From: Prochlorococcus sp. AG-402-M23
Lineage (GTDB): Bacteria > Cyanobacteriota > Cyanobacteriia > PCC-6307 > Cyanobiaceae
NCBI GenBank assembly: GCA_003216575.1
Contig: QCIR01000001.1
Span: 124,001 to 188,000 of the forward strand
Length of the DNA stretch: 64,000 nt
Direction: 5' to 3'
Below are positions 10,133-20,294 of the stretch, in pieces. How positions within the stretch are numbered: the first letter of the stretch is position 1; each line of letters begins with the position of its first letter. Both the position numbers and the translations under genes were made by a program. A model generated the notes under the pieces. That model was not told where the DNA came from. It searched no databases and worked only from the letters and a program-made list of their open reading frames with translations.

Positions 10133-12034
10133 ATGCCTGTTAAAGAAGAAGGAACGATTCTTATTCACACAGAAAATATATTTCCGATAATAAAGAAAGC
10201 AGTCTATTCAGATCATGAAATATTCATTAGAGAGCTAATAAGTAACTCCGTAGATGCAATCAAGAAAAGGAAAATGGCCGCCTTTGCAGGAGATTGTATC
10301 GCTGCTGAAGATGAAAAGATAAAAATCTCAATTGACAGAGAAAACAAGACATTGACCATTACTGACAATGGAATAGGAATGACTAGTGATGAAATAAAGA
10401 AATATATTAATCAAGTAGCATTCTCAAGCGCAGAAGAATTTCTTGAAAAATATAAACAACCCGATGATGGTTTTATAGGACATTTTGGACTAGGTTTTTA
10501 TTCAAGTTTTATGGTTGCAGAAGAAGTTGAAATAATAACCAAATCAGCAAATAAAGATTCACAAGCTATTAAATGGAAATGTAATGGTTCACCTCAATAT
10601 TCACTTGATGAATCTGATAAAGAAGAGATTGGTACAGATATAATTTTACATTTAATGGAAGAAGAAATTGAATACATTGAACCAAGCAGGATTAAATCAT
10701 TGATTAAAAAATATTGTGATTTCATGCCTATTGAAATCTCGCTTGAAGAAGAAGTTATCAACAAAATGAATCCACCATGGAGAGAAAGCAAACAAAATCT
10801 TAAAGATGAAGATTATATTGAACTCTATAAATATCTATATCCTTTTCAAGGAGATCCTCTTTTATGGGTTCATTTAAACACTGACTATCCATATAATTTG
10901 CAAGGTATATTATATTTCCCAAAGTTAAGTGGGAGAGCCGATTGGGAAAGTGGTGAAATTAAACTATTCTGCAATCAGGTTTTTGTTAGCGACTCAATTA
11001 AAGAAATTGTACCTAGATACTTGTTACCTTTGAGGGGAGTAATAGATTCGCCAGATATTCCCTTAAATGTCAGCAGAAGCGCATTACAGTCAGACAGAAG
11101 AGTTAAATCTATCGGTAACTTTATTGCAAAGAAGTTAGCCGATAAGCTTAAAACATTAAAGAAAGATGAAACCCAATTCTATGGAGATATTTGGGACTCT
11201 ATATCTCCCTTTATAAAAATAGGAGCTATGGAAGATGAGAAATTTGCTGAGCAAGTAAAAGAAATAATTTTATATTCAACAACTAAAAACTCTGCTGATA
11301 TTGAAGACACAAATGAACTAATAAAATCTGGTTCTAAGACTTTTACCACCCTTGAAGGTTATAAGAATAGGCTAACTGATCAAAACAAAAAGGTTTTATA
11401 TTCCACGGATGAAGTCTCTCAATCAACAGCTCTCAACATGTGGACCTCGCAAGGTAAAGAAGTTTTAAAACTTGATACTGTTATTGATACCCAATTTATT
11501 CCTTGGTTAGAAGACAAAAACAAAGAAATAAATTTTGTCAGAGTAGATTCCGAACTTGATGAAAGCATTAAAGATGATTCACCTGAAATCGCAGATAAAG
11601 ATGGAAATACAAAGTCAGAAACACTTAAAAAGATTATTAGTTCAGCGCTAAACAATGAAAAAGTGACTGTACAAGTGCAGAGTCTTAAAGGTGAGAGTTC
11701 CCCACCTTCATTAATATTATTACCAGAACAAATGAGAAGAATTAATGATATAACAGCATTAATGGAACAGAAACTTCCTGGTCTACCTGAATATCATAAT
11801 TTAATAGTCAATTCTAACCATCCACTTATTCAAGGATTACTCAAGTTAAATTCCAACCCAATAGTTATTGAAGGATCTAGCAAATCAGAGGAAGGTCAAT
11901 TAGCCAGTGACATCGCTATCCATGTTTATGAGATGGCAAAACTGTCAATTGGAGGTCTCGAGAATAAAGATATCGCAGCTTTTCAATCTAGGAATGCAGA
12001 GGTGTTAGGGAAATTAATGCAAAAATTCGTTTAA
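10133..12034 (+). CDS. htpG: Molecular chaperone HtpG (Hsp90)
   Basis: GHKL ATPase motifs FIRELISNSVDAIKK, ITDNGIGMT and GHFGLGFYSSFMVA. Confidence 0.95.
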   Translation: MPVKEEGTILIHTENIFPIIKKAVYSDHEIFIRELISNSVDAIKKRKMAAFAGDCIAAEDEKIKISIDRENKTLTITDNGIGMTSDEIKKYINQVAFSSAEEFLEKYKQPDDGFIGHFGLGFYSSFMVAEEVEIITKSANKDSQAIKWKCNGSPQYSLDESDKEEIGTDIILHLMEEEIEYIEPSRIKSLIKKYCDFMPIEISLEEEVINKMNPPWRESKQNLKDEDYIELYKYLYPFQGDPLLWVHLNTDYPYNLQGILYFPKLSGRADWESGEIKLFCNQVFVSDSIKEIVPRYLLPLRGVIDSPDIPLNVSRSALQSDRRVKSIGNFIAKKLADKLKTLKKDETQFYGDIWDSISPFIKIGAMEDEKFAEQVKEIILYSTTKNSADIEDTNELIKSGSKTFTTLEGYKNRLTDQNKKVLYSTDEVSQSTALNMWTSQGKEVLKLDTVIDTQFIPWLEDKNKEINFVRVDSELDESIKDDSPEIADKDGNTKSETLKKIISSALNNEKVTVQVQSLKGESSPPSLILLPEQMRRINDITALMEQKLPGLPEYHNLIVNSNHPLIQGLLKLNSNPIVIEGSSKSEEGQLASDIAIHVYEMAKLSIGGLENKDIAAFQSRNAEVLGKLMQKFV

Positions 12035-12079
12035 TCTCAACCTCATTTGATAGAATAATGAAACGATTAAGTTTGAAAA

Positions 12080-12316
12080 ATGTCTAGGGTTTGCCAACTT
12101 ACAGGCACAAGAGCTAACAATGGAATGTCAGTAAGCCATTCCCATATTAGAACCAAAAAATTGCAGCAAGCAAATTTGCAGCAGCGAAGATTATGGTGGG
12201 AAGAAGAAAACAAATGGATCAATATAAGAGTATCGACAAGAGCACTAAAAACTATTCAGAAGAAGGGATTAGGAAAGTATGCGAAATCATTAGGGATAGA
12301 TTTAAATAAACTTTGA
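12080..12316 (+). CDS. rpmB: 50S ribosomal protein L28
   Basis: [27 protein letters not shown], 78 aa. Confidence 0.96.
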   Translation: MSRVCQLTGTRANNGMSVSHSHIRTKKLQQANLQQRRLWWEEENKWINIRVSTRALKTIQKKGLGKYAKSLGIDLNKL

Positions 12317-12334
12317 ATTTGATTTATTAATCAA

Positions 12335-12889
12335 ATGAAAAGAAGACAATTTATAAAATCTTTTATTTTATTTTCTATTATTTTATTTATTAAACCTTCA
12401 AGATTATTTGCAAGTATAAATTCGGTCAAGCTTGGTAAAAAAGGACCTAATTTTTTATTAAATGGTTACAACAAAAACAACCCGAATAAAAAAGAATGGT
12501 CGCTAGATGATTTTTCAGGCGAATGGTTAATTTTATATTTTTATCCTAAGGATTTCTCAAGTGGTTGTACATTACAAGCCAAAGCATTTCAAGATAATCT
12601 TTATAATTTTAAAAAACTTAATTCCTACATAGTTGGAATCTCTGCTGACAATGAAGAAGAACATGAATCATTTTGTACATCCGCGAAACTTGGATACACC
12701 CTACTTTCAGATACAACAGGAGAAATAAGTAAATCATATGATTCATGGTTAGATCCCTATTCAAAAAGAAATACATTTATGCTCAATCCAGAGGGTATAG
12801 TTGTATATAAATGGATAGGAGTAAGACCCATAGGACATGCTCAAGAAGTTCTAGAAGAGCTTATTAAACAGCAAAAAATATATGCATGA
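12335..12889 (+). CDS. Peroxiredoxin (BCP/PrxQ-like) with N-terminal signal-like segment
   Basis: Thioredoxin-like fold YFYPKDFSSGCTLQAKAFQDN with the peroxidatic Cys context. Confidence 0.85.
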   Translation: MKRRQFIKSFILFSIILFIKPSRLFASINSVKLGKKGPNFLLNGYNKNNPNKKEWSLDDFSGEWLILYFYPKDFSSGCTLQAKAFQDNLYNFKKLNSYIVGISADNEEEHESFCTSAKLGYTLLSDTTGEISKSYDSWLDPYSKRNTFMLNPEGIVVYKWIGVRPIGHAQEVLEELIKQQKIYA

Positions 12890-13190
12890 ACTTTCCTTAG
12901 GAACATGGTTTATTCACATTGCAACTTTATTTGAGTGGTGTATTGCAATAATAATAATTGACTATATTTCGTCAATATCCAATAACAAGGCATTGGCTTA
13001 TTTTGCTTTAGCAATGTTGCCAAATCTAGCTAGTGCTATGGCCGCAATTACTTGGCATATATTTGACAACAGTATTGAATTAAAAGGATTAGTTGTTCTA
13101 CAGGCAGCTCTTACAACAATAGGAAATATATGTCTTGCATTTGCTGCTTGGAACCTGTTTAGATCTGAGTCATCACAACCAAACCAATGA
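12882..13190 (+). CDS. DUF2499 family integral membrane protein
   Basis: MHELSLGTWFIHIATLFEWCIAI...; overlaps the neighbouring reading frames. Family recognised from memory. Confidence 0.75.
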   Translation: MHELSLGTWFIHIATLFEWCIAIIIIDYISSISNNKALAYFALAMLPNLASAMAAITWHIFDNSIELKGLVVLQAALTTIGNICLAFAAWNLFRSESSQPNQ

Positions 13191-13531
13191 ATATTTCAAT
13201 TCTTAGTCTTGAGTCAATTGCAAGAATTGATCCTAGTCCATTTTTCATCCTTTCACTAATTCCTTATCTAGTATTCCTGAATTACGCGGGCAAAACAAAA
13301 GCGATACCCAAAGAATCATTTTTAGGTTTTAAATTAACTCTCTTATTTGTATTTATGACAATAGTTTTTGCTGTAATAGCACAAATTTATTTTGGGGATG
13401 AATTAACAAATGTAGATATACTGCACGGACTAGCAGAGTCATTTTTAACCATTAGCGATGCTTTTGTTGTTTATGGTTTTGTTTTGACGCTGCAGTCAAT
13501 CAAAACTAAAAAGGAAGTAAAAAACTCTTAA
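13187..13531 (+). CDS. DUF3593 family integral membrane protein
   Basis: Follows the DUF2499 gene with a 4-bp start/stop overlap; FILSLIPYLVFLNYAGKTKAIPKESFLGFKLTLLFVFMTI pattern. Confidence 0.75.
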   Translation: MNISILSLESIARIDPSPFFILSLIPYLVFLNYAGKTKAIPKESFLGFKLTLLFVFMTIVFAVIAQIYFGDELTNVDILHGLAESFLTISDAFVVYGFVLTLQSIKTKKEVKNS

Positions 13532-13601
13532 GAGGTGAGTAACATTTGACGCAAAAGCATTCTTTATGGTCGATAATGAAATTATTCAATAGGGGTAAAA
13601 G

Positions 13602-13862
13602 ATGTTCACAACATTATTAGCTGCAGCTGATCCAGTGACATTTCAGTGGTCTCCAAAATGTGCCGTTGTGATGATCATTTGCAATTTGCTTGCATATGCA
13701 ATAGCAAGATCAAATATTGAAAAACCAAACGAAGGTTTCCCTATGCCTAATGCTCAGTTTTATGGAGGACTAAGTCATGGTTCTTTTGTTGCTGCAAACT
13801 GCTTAGGTCATGTTTTGGGAATAGGTTCAATTTTGGGTCTTGCTGCTAGAGGTGTTTTATAA
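13602..13862 (+). CDS. psaK: Photosystem I reaction center subunit PsaK
   Basis: TFQWSPKCAVVMIICNLLAYAIARSNIE...LGHVLGIGSILGLAARGVL. Confidence 0.92.
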   Translation: MFTTLLAAADPVTFQWSPKCAVVMIICNLLAYAIARSNIEKPNEGFPMPNAQFYGGLSHGSFVAANCLGHVLGIGSILGLAARGVL

Positions 13863-13888
13863 AATTAGTTTTTAAAAGTTTCTAAATT

Positions 13889-13941
13889 AAAAAAAAAAAA
13901 AAAAAAAAAATATTTTTTATAAAAATAATATTTTTTTTTTT
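13889..13941. repeat. A22 homopolymer and AT-only inverted repeat
   Basis: A22 at 13889-13910. A11TATT (13900-13914) is the exact reverse complement of AATAT11 (13927-13941). Confidence 0.9.
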
Positions 13942-13945
13942 AAAG

Positions 13946-13977
13946 GATTATATTTGATATCAATAATCTTTTTTTTT
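13946..13977 (+). terminator. Putative intrinsic terminator of psaK
   Basis: GATTAT (13946-13951) / ATAATC (13963-13968) stem followed by T9 (13969-13977). Confidence 0.55.
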
Positions 13978-13985
13978 GTAAAAAA

Positions 13986-15872
13986 TTAATTAAAATTAAA
14001 TTTATTTCTAATTTGATCAGCCATCATTTGTGGCGTTAAGCCAAGGGATTCTTTACTTTGCTGTGGAGTTGCATGATCTACTAATTTATCTGGTATTCCA
14101 ATTCTTAATGTAGGAACAAAAATATCATTATCATTAAAAGATTCAACGACTGCTGATCCAAATCCACCCAACAATGTACCTTCTTCCATTGTTACTACTT
14201 TACCAATCCTTTTAGCAGCATTGTGAATAGTTTCCTCATCTAATGGTCTTATGAAGCGAGCATTAACAACTGTACTGCTCACTCCATACTCTTTAAGGAT
14301 TGCCGCTGTTTTGATTGCTGGGCAAACCATAGAGCCATAACCAATTATTAATAAATTATCTCCCTCTTCTATTATCTCAGCTTTACCAATTTCTAGAGAC
14401 TCCCATCCTTCCTCCATCAACGCTGCTCCTTCACCAGAGCCTCTGGGTATTCTTAGAGCCGATGGACCATTATGATTGATACATGTAACTAACATCTGCT
14501 GCAATTCTGACTCATCCTTTGGAGCCATAACAGTAAAATTAGGTACACATCTTAAATAACTAATATCATATTGTCCTTGATGAGTTGGGCCGTCAGCACC
14601 AACGATTCCAGCTCTATCTAATACAAAAGTTACAGGTAAATTCTGTATTCCAATATCATGAATTAACTGATCATATGCCCTTTGTAAGAAAGTACTGTAA
14701 ATAGCTACTACTGGTTTCAGGCCTTCGCAAGCCATTCCACCAGCAAGAGTTACAGCATGTTGTTCAGCGATACCAACATCAACATATTGATCTGGAATAG
14801 CTTTCTGTAAAAGGTTTAAAGCAGTTCCCTCTGCCATCGCAGCAGTAATCCCAATAATCTTGCCGTCTTGCTCGCAAAGTTTAACTAATGTTTGACCAAA
14901 CACCTTACTAAAACTTGGTGGTTTGGGAGTTTTAGAAGGAATAGATTTTCCTGTTGTCAAGTCAAAGGAAGACTGTGCATGGTAACCAACTTGATCAGCC
15001 TCCGCATATGGATAACCCTTTCCCTTTGTAGTAGCAACATGGACCATTACTGGACCGCCAACTTTATGTGCAGCATTAAAGGTCCTTATCAATTCAGAAA
15101 TATCATGCCCATCAACTGGACCCATATAAGTAAAGCCCAATTCCTCAAAGACAGCTCCAACCTTAGGAACAGCCAAACGTCTTACACTCCCAGTAAGAGA
15201 TTTAAATTCTTCTTGTATGGCATCTCCCATAAAAGGAAGATTTTTAACACTTTCTTGAACACTGTCAGAAATAAATTGAACAGGTGGGCTATGACGCATG
15301 CGATTTAAATAAGTCGACAATGCTCCAACAGGAGGAGAAATAGACATGTCATTGTCATTTAAAACAACCAAAAGTGGTGTTTTGGGCAAGTGTCCAGCAT
15401 GATTTATTGCTTCTAAAGCCATTCCACCAGTCAAGGCGCCATCACCAATAACTGCAACGCATTTATAATCTTCCCCTTTTCGATCTCTAGCAATAGCCAT
15501 ACCAAGAGCAGCTGAAATAGAAGTACTCGCATGCCCAGCACCAAAATGATCGAATTTGCTTTCAGTTCTTTTTAAGTACCCAGCTACTCCTTTTTGCTGT
15601 CTTAGTGAATCAAAGCGCTCATATCTTCCAGTTAGTAACTTGTGTGGGTAGGCTTGATGCCCAACATCCCAAATAACTTTATCAACATCTAAATCTAAAG
15701 TTTGATACAAGGCAATTGTTAACTCAACAACACCAAGACCTGGACCTAAGTGCCCACCACTAGTAGAAACTACTTGAAGATGCCTTTCTCTAATTTGGCA
15801 AGCAACATCTTCCAATTCACTAATGGCTAAGCCATGAAGCTCATTCGGATGACTTAACTGGCTCAGACGCAT
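13986..15872 (-). CDS. dxs: 1-deoxy-D-xylulose-5-phosphate synthase
   Basis: Transketolase-like TPP enzyme: [48 protein letters not shown]. Confidence 0.95.
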   Translation of the reverse strand: MRLSQLSHPNELHGLAISELEDVACQIRERHLQVVSTSGGHLGPGLGVVELTIALYQTLDLDVDKVIWDVGHQAYPHKLLTGRYERFDSLRQQKGVAGYLKRTESKFDHFGAGHASTSISAALGMAIARDRKGEDYKCVAVIGDGALTGGMALEAINHAGHLPKTPLLVVLNDNDMSISPPVGALSTYLNRMRHSPPVQFISDSVQESVKNLPFMGDAIQEEFKSLTGSVRRLAVPKVGAVFEELGFTYMGPVDGHDISELIRTFNAAHKVGGPVMVHVATTKGKGYPYAEADQVGYHAQSSFDLTTGKSIPSKTPKPPSFSKVFGQTLVKLCEQDGKIIGITAAMAEGTALNLLQKAIPDQYVDVGIAEQHAVTLAGGMACEGLKPVVAIYSTFLQRAYDQLIHDIGIQNLPVTFVLDRAGIVGADGPTHQGQYDISYLRCVPNFTVMAPKDESELQQMLVTCINHNGPSALRIPRGSGEGAALMEEGWESLEIGKAEIIEEGDNLLIIGYGSMVCPAIKTAAILKEYGVSSTVVNARFIRPLDEETIHNAAKRIGKVVTMEEGTLLGGFGSAVVESFNDNDIFVPTLRIGIPDKLVDHATPQQSKESLGLTPQMMADQIRNKFNFN

Positions 15873-15991
15873 ATAACTCTGAGGTGTAATCCATCCAATC
15901 TACGAGGTCTACCCTACATTTTGATAAAACTTGCACAAGAACAAATGGAATGTAGAAAATACAAAAACCAAAAATCGGTGAAAAACTAGAT

Positions 15992-17536
15992 ATGGAGGAC
16001 TATCTACAGAAAATACTAAGAGCTCGTGTTTATGACGTTGCTAAGGAAACCCCATTAGAAAGGGCAAAAAACTTAAGTAAAAAATTCAAAAACGACATCT
16101 GGTTTAAAAGAGAAGACCTTCAACCTGTCTTTTCATTCAAGTTAAGAGGGGCATTTAACTGCATGTCTCAGCTAACCAAGGAAGAGCTATCGAAAGGTGT
16201 TATTGCATCAAGTGCTGGGAACCATGCACAGGGAGTTGCTTTAAGCGCATCATTCCTAAAATGCAGATCAGTGATCGTAATGCCTCTAACAACTCCCATA
16301 ATGAAAGTAAGGGCTGTTGAGTCGCATAAAGCTGAAGTTATTCTTTTTGGTGAAACTTATGATGAATGTTATGAAAAAGCACTTGAAATTTCTAAAAAAG
16401 AAAATCTAACTTTTATTCATCCATTTGATGATCCTGAAGTTATCGCGGGACAGGGAACAATAGGTCTTGAAATTCTTAGACAAAGTCAAACACCACCTGA
16501 CGCTATTTACATCGCAGTAGGAGGAGGAGGACTAATAGCCGGAGTTAGTGCATATGTAAAAGCAATATGGCCAGACACAAAGATTATTGGCGTTGAACCT
16601 GAAGATGCATGTGCAATGACACTTTCAATAAAAGCCAACAAACCTATTGAGCTTGAAAGTGTTGGCTTGTTTGCAGACGGTGTTGCAGTAAGAAAGGTAG
16701 GAGAAAAGACTTTCTCGATCTGCAAGAAAAATGTTGATGAAATGGTTACTGTAAATACTGACGAAATCTGTGCTGCTATAAAAGATGTTTTCGAGGATAC
16801 ACGATCAATTCTTGAACCAGCTGGAGCATTATCTATTGCTGGTTTAAAAAAACATATTGTAAATAATCAGCTAAAAGACAACAACCTAGTTGCTATAGCT
16901 TGTGGTGCAAATATGAATTTTGAACGACTGAGGTTTGTTGCAGAAAGGGCAGAATTAGGAGAAGAAAAAGAAGCTATGTTTGCAGTCGGAATTCCAGAAA
17001 AAGCTGGAAGTTTAAAACTTCTATGTAAAACACTTGGATCACGAAGCTTAACTGAATTCAGTTACAGAATGTCAGAAGGTAAAACAGCTCAAATATTTAT
17101 GGGTGTAGAAGTTTTTAATATTAGTGATAGAGAGTTCTTAATTTCTGAGATCAAAAGTAAGGGTTTTGATTGTCATGATTTAAGTAATGATGAATTATCA
17201 AAAGTTCATCTCAGACATATGGTTGGAGGGAGGTTGCCACGATCAATAAATCAAATATCTAAGGGAGAATACAAAGAATTGCTATATCGATTTGAATTTC
17301 CAGAAAGGCCTGGAGCTTTAATGAGATTTGTTAACTCAATGAGACCTGAGTGGTCAATAAGCATTTTTCATTATCGAAACCATGGCGCTGATACTGGAAG
17401 GATAGTCATAGGGGTGCTAGTCAACGATTCCGACGTACCAGCTTGGAATGAATTTGTAAAAGAAATAGGTTATAAAAGTTGGAAAGAGACAGATAATCCA
17501 GCATATAAATTATTTTTAGGTGCAGAGTTTAAATAG
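15992..17536 (+). CDS. ilvA: Threonine ammonia-lyase, biosynthetic
   Basis: PLP motif VFSFKLRGAFN, SSAGNHAQGVAL, and two C-terminal ACT-like domains; 514 aa. Confidence 0.94.
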   Translation: MEDYLQKILRARVYDVAKETPLERAKNLSKKFKNDIWFKREDLQPVFSFKLRGAFNCMSQLTKEELSKGVIASSAGNHAQGVALSASFLKCRSVIVMPLTTPIMKVRAVESHKAEVILFGETYDECYEKALEISKKENLTFIHPFDDPEVIAGQGTIGLEILRQSQTPPDAIYIAVGGGGLIAGVSAYVKAIWPDTKIIGVEPEDACAMTLSIKANKPIELESVGLFADGVAVRKVGEKTFSICKKNVDEMVTVNTDEICAAIKDVFEDTRSILEPAGALSIAGLKKHIVNNQLKDNNLVAIACGANMNFERLRFVAERAELGEEKEAMFAVGIPEKAGSLKLLCKTLGSRSLTEFSYRMSEGKTAQIFMGVEVFNISDREFLISEIKSKGFDCHDLSNDELSKVHLRHMVGGRLPRSINQISKGEYKELLYRFEFPERPGALMRFVNSMRPEWSISIFHYRNHGADTGRIVIGVLVNDSDVPAWNEFVKEIGYKSWKETDNPAYKLFLGAEFK

Positions 17537-17582
17537 ACGCGGTAATTTTGGATATCAAGAAAAATATTTTTTTTTCAAAGTT

Positions 17583-18089
17583 ATGAGTGAGAGCATACAA
17601 ATTTCATTACCTGCGAAGATTGAGGCGATCCTTTATCTCAAAGGGAGGCCAACATCATCAAAAGAAATGGCTGAATTATTGGAAAAAGATATTGTTGAAA
17701 TAGAAAAAGCACTTTGGGAACTTAAAGCTGGATATGCTCAACGTGACACTTCTTTAGAAATAAACGAAAACAAAAATTATTACAGCTTGGAATTAAGGCA
17801 AGGACTAGGTGAATTGGTTCAGGATCTTCTGCCAGCAGATTTATCGATTGCGACACTAAGAACATTAGCGACTGTTGCACTAAAGAAAAAAATACTTCAA
17901 TCAGAATTGGTTGATCTCAGAGGATCTGGTGCATACGATCACATTAAAGAGCTAGTAGATAAGAACTTCGTTGAAAGAAGGCGGCAAAAGGATGGACGTT
18001 CTTTCTGGTTAACACTTTCAGAAAAATTTCATCAAACATTTTCAGTTTTACCTGAACCCGATCTAGCAGAAGACAAAAAGGCAGCGTAA
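17583..18089 (+). CDS. scpB: Segregation and condensation protein B
   Basis: PAKIEAILYLKGRPTSSKEMAELL... winged-helix protein. Start chosen at MSESIQIS rather than at 17520. Confidence 0.85.
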   Translation: MSESIQISLPAKIEAILYLKGRPTSSKEMAELLEKDIVEIEKALWELKAGYAQRDTSLEINENKNYYSLELRQGLGELVQDLLPADLSIATLRTLATVALKKKILQSELVDLRGSGAYDHIKELVDKNFVERRRQKDGRSFWLTLSEKFHQTFSVLPEPDLAEDKKAA

Positions 18090-18113
18090 TATAATACAAA
18101 AAATAAAACACTA

Positions 18114-18413
18114 ATGGGTTACGAAATTATTCCAACAATTCTGCTTGTACTTTTAAAAACACTTGGCATTTATTCAACAATATTGATCATTAGGGTTTTA
18201 CTGACCTGGTTCCCAAATCTTGATATGAGTAACCCAATACTTGTAAATTTATGTGCTATCACTGATCCCTACCTAAATTTTTTCAGAGGAATCATACCTC
18301 CATTAGGAGGCTTAGATTTATCTCCTATCTTAGCTTTTGTAGTTATCAGAGTTGTTCAAGGAATTCTTGGAAATGCAGCCGCACTAGCGATGGGAGGATT
18401 TCAAATGTATTGA
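18114..18413 (+). CDS. YggT family protein (Ycf19-like)
   Basis: YSTILIIRVLLTWFPNLDMSNPILVNLCAITDPYLNFFRGIIPPLGGLDLSPILAFVVI. Confidence 0.9.
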   Translation: MGYEIIPTILLVLLKTLGIYSTILIIRVLLTWFPNLDMSNPILVNLCAITDPYLNFFRGIIPPLGGLDLSPILAFVVIRVVQGILGNAAALAMGGFQMY

Positions 18414-18423
18414 TAATTGAATA

Positions 18424-18753
18424 TCACCGATTATCGCCACTACCTTGGATTTTACCTCGAGATTTACGGCTGTTGAGCTTTTGTAAGTTTGCATTAGCGA
18501 CCTCTTCCAATTCATATCCCAGTTCGCTAGAAAGTTGTGATATGTACCAAAGGACATCACCAAGTTCAAATTTAATTGCATCCTTACTATCTTTATCAAA
18601 AACACCTTTTTTATCTCTTAGAATTTTCTTTACTTTGTCAGCAACCTCACCTGCTTCACCTACAAGTCCTAATGTGGGATAAATAACATTGGATCCAACA
18701 TCAGGATAAAGAGCTGTCTTTCGAGATTCTCTTTGATAATCATTTAAATCCAT
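18424..18753 (-). CDS. MazG-like nucleotide pyrophosphohydrolase
   Basis: LGLVGEAGEVADKVKK...FELGDVLWYISQLSSELG metal-binding EExxE/ExxD pattern. Confidence 0.85.
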   Translation of the reverse strand: MDLNDYQRESRKTALYPDVGSNVIYPTLGLVGEAGEVADKVKKILRDKKGVFDKDSKDAIKFELGDVLWYISQLSSELGYELEEVANANLQKLNSRKSRGKIQGSGDNR

Positions 18754-18831
18754 GTTTATTTTCTTAAAAAAGCAAAGTTAACAATTCAAACACAACCAGA
18801 TGTTAGTTTTTTGTAGTCACAAGTCACATAA

Positions 18832-20289
18832 ATGACAATACTCGACCTCGCTAGAAGGACCAAAATAGTAGCCACAATAGGCCCCGCAACAGAGAGTGCG
18901 AGCCAAATAACTAAATTAGTAGAAGCAGGCGCTTCTACTTTCCGACTAAACTTTAGCCATGGGGATCATGATGAACATGCGCAAAGAATAAAAACAATTA
19001 GACAAGTTTCAGATAATTTAGGCATTCACATAGGAATCCTTCAAGATCTTCAAGGCCCAAAAATCAGGCTTGGAAGATTTAAAAATGGTCCAGTTAATGT
19101 AAAAAATGGAGATAAATTTATACTTACTTCAAAAAATATTGACTGTGATAAAAATCAAGCAAATGTAACCTATGACAAGTTAGCAGAAGAAGTTTCAGTT
19201 GGAAATAGAATTTTATTGGATGATGGAAGGGTAGAGATGAAAGTTGAGGAAGTCGATCTGAAAGATCAAAGACTAATTTGCTCAATTACAGTAGGGGGCG
19301 TACTTTCTAATAACAAAGGTGTAAATTTTCCTGATGTTCAATTATCAATTAGAGCATTAACAGATAAAGATAAGGAAGATCTTGCTTTTGGCTTAGCACA
19401 AGGTGTTGATTGGGTAGCTCTTAGTTTCGTGAGGAATCCATCAGATTTAATAGAAATTAAAGATTTAATTAGAAATCACGGCTTTGATACACCAGTAGTT
19501 GCCAAAATTGAAAAATTTGAAGCCATTGATCAAATCGATGCAGTTTTAAAACTATGTGACGGAGTTATGGTTGCCAGAGGAGATCTAGGAGTGGAGATGC
19601 CCGCAGAAGAAGTTCCTCTGTTGCAAAAACAATTAATCAAGAAGGCCAACAGTCTCGGTATCCCAATTATTACAGCGACACAAATGCTTGATTCAATGGC
19701 CTCAAGCCCAAGGCCTACTAGAGCTGAGGTAAGTGATGTCGCAAATGCCATCCTGGATGGAACTGACGCCGTAATGCTTTCTAATGAAACCGCAGTAGGT
19801 GATTACCCAATTCAAGCCGTAGAGACTATGGCCACCATTGCTAAAAGGATCGAAAGAGATTATCCACAAAGAGCACTTGAGAGTCATCTCCCAAGCACAA
19901 TTCCAAATGCAATAAGCGCCGCTGTAAGTAGTATCGCTAGACAAATAAATGCAGCGGCAATTATTCCTTTAACCAAAAGTGGTGCAACTGCAAAAAATGT
20001 AAGTAAATTTAGACCTGCTACTCCTGTATTAGCAGTAACAAATGAGAAAAGTGTTGCAAGTACTCTTCAACTTGTTTGGGGTGTCACTCCACTTCTGATA
20101 GAAAATCAAACCAGTACATCTAAAACTTTTGACGACGCAATGAATATGGCAAAAAGGATGAAAATCTTAAAACAAGGAGATCTTGTAGTAGAGACTGCAG
20201 GCACATTATCTGGAGTTAGTGGTTCAACTGATTTAGTAAAGGTTGGAATAGTTGGATCAGAAGAAGAAACTAAAACTCCATTCATTTAA
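18832..20289 (+). CDS. pyk: Pyruvate kinase
   Basis: RTKIVATIGPATES, RLNFSHGDHDEH, VMVARGDLGVEMP, TATQMLDSM. Confidence 0.95.
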   Translation: MTILDLARRTKIVATIGPATESASQITKLVEAGASTFRLNFSHGDHDEHAQRIKTIRQVSDNLGIHIGILQDLQGPKIRLGRFKNGPVNVKNGDKFILTSKNIDCDKNQANVTYDKLAEEVSVGNRILLDDGRVEMKVEEVDLKDQRLICSITVGGVLSNNKGVNFPDVQLSIRALTDKDKEDLAFGLAQGVDWVALSFVRNPSDLIEIKDLIRNHGFDTPVVAKIEKFEAIDQIDAVLKLCDGVMVARGDLGVEMPAEEVPLLQKQLIKKANSLGIPIITATQMLDSMASSPRPTRAEVSDVANAILDGTDAVMLSNETAVGDYPIQAVETMATIAKRIERDYPQRALESHLPSTIPNAISAAVSSIARQINAAAIIPLTKSGATAKNVSKFRPATPVLAVTNEKSVASTLQLVWGVTPLLIENQTSTSKTFDDAMNMAKRMKILKQGDLVVETAGTLSGVSGSTDLVKVGIVGSEEETKTPFI

Positions 20290-20294
20290 CGGAC

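Noticed and set aside
14892-15308. 138-aa plus-strand ORF opposite dxs
   Set aside because: Antisense to dxs with no domain similarity; consistent with a spurious ORF.
18410-18682. 90-aa plus-strand ORF opposite the MazG-like gene
   Set aside because: The minus-strand frame has clear MazG motifs; the plus frame does not.
19530-19944. Minus-strand ORFs opposite pyk
   Set aside because: Shadow ORFs over conserved pyruvate kinase sequence.
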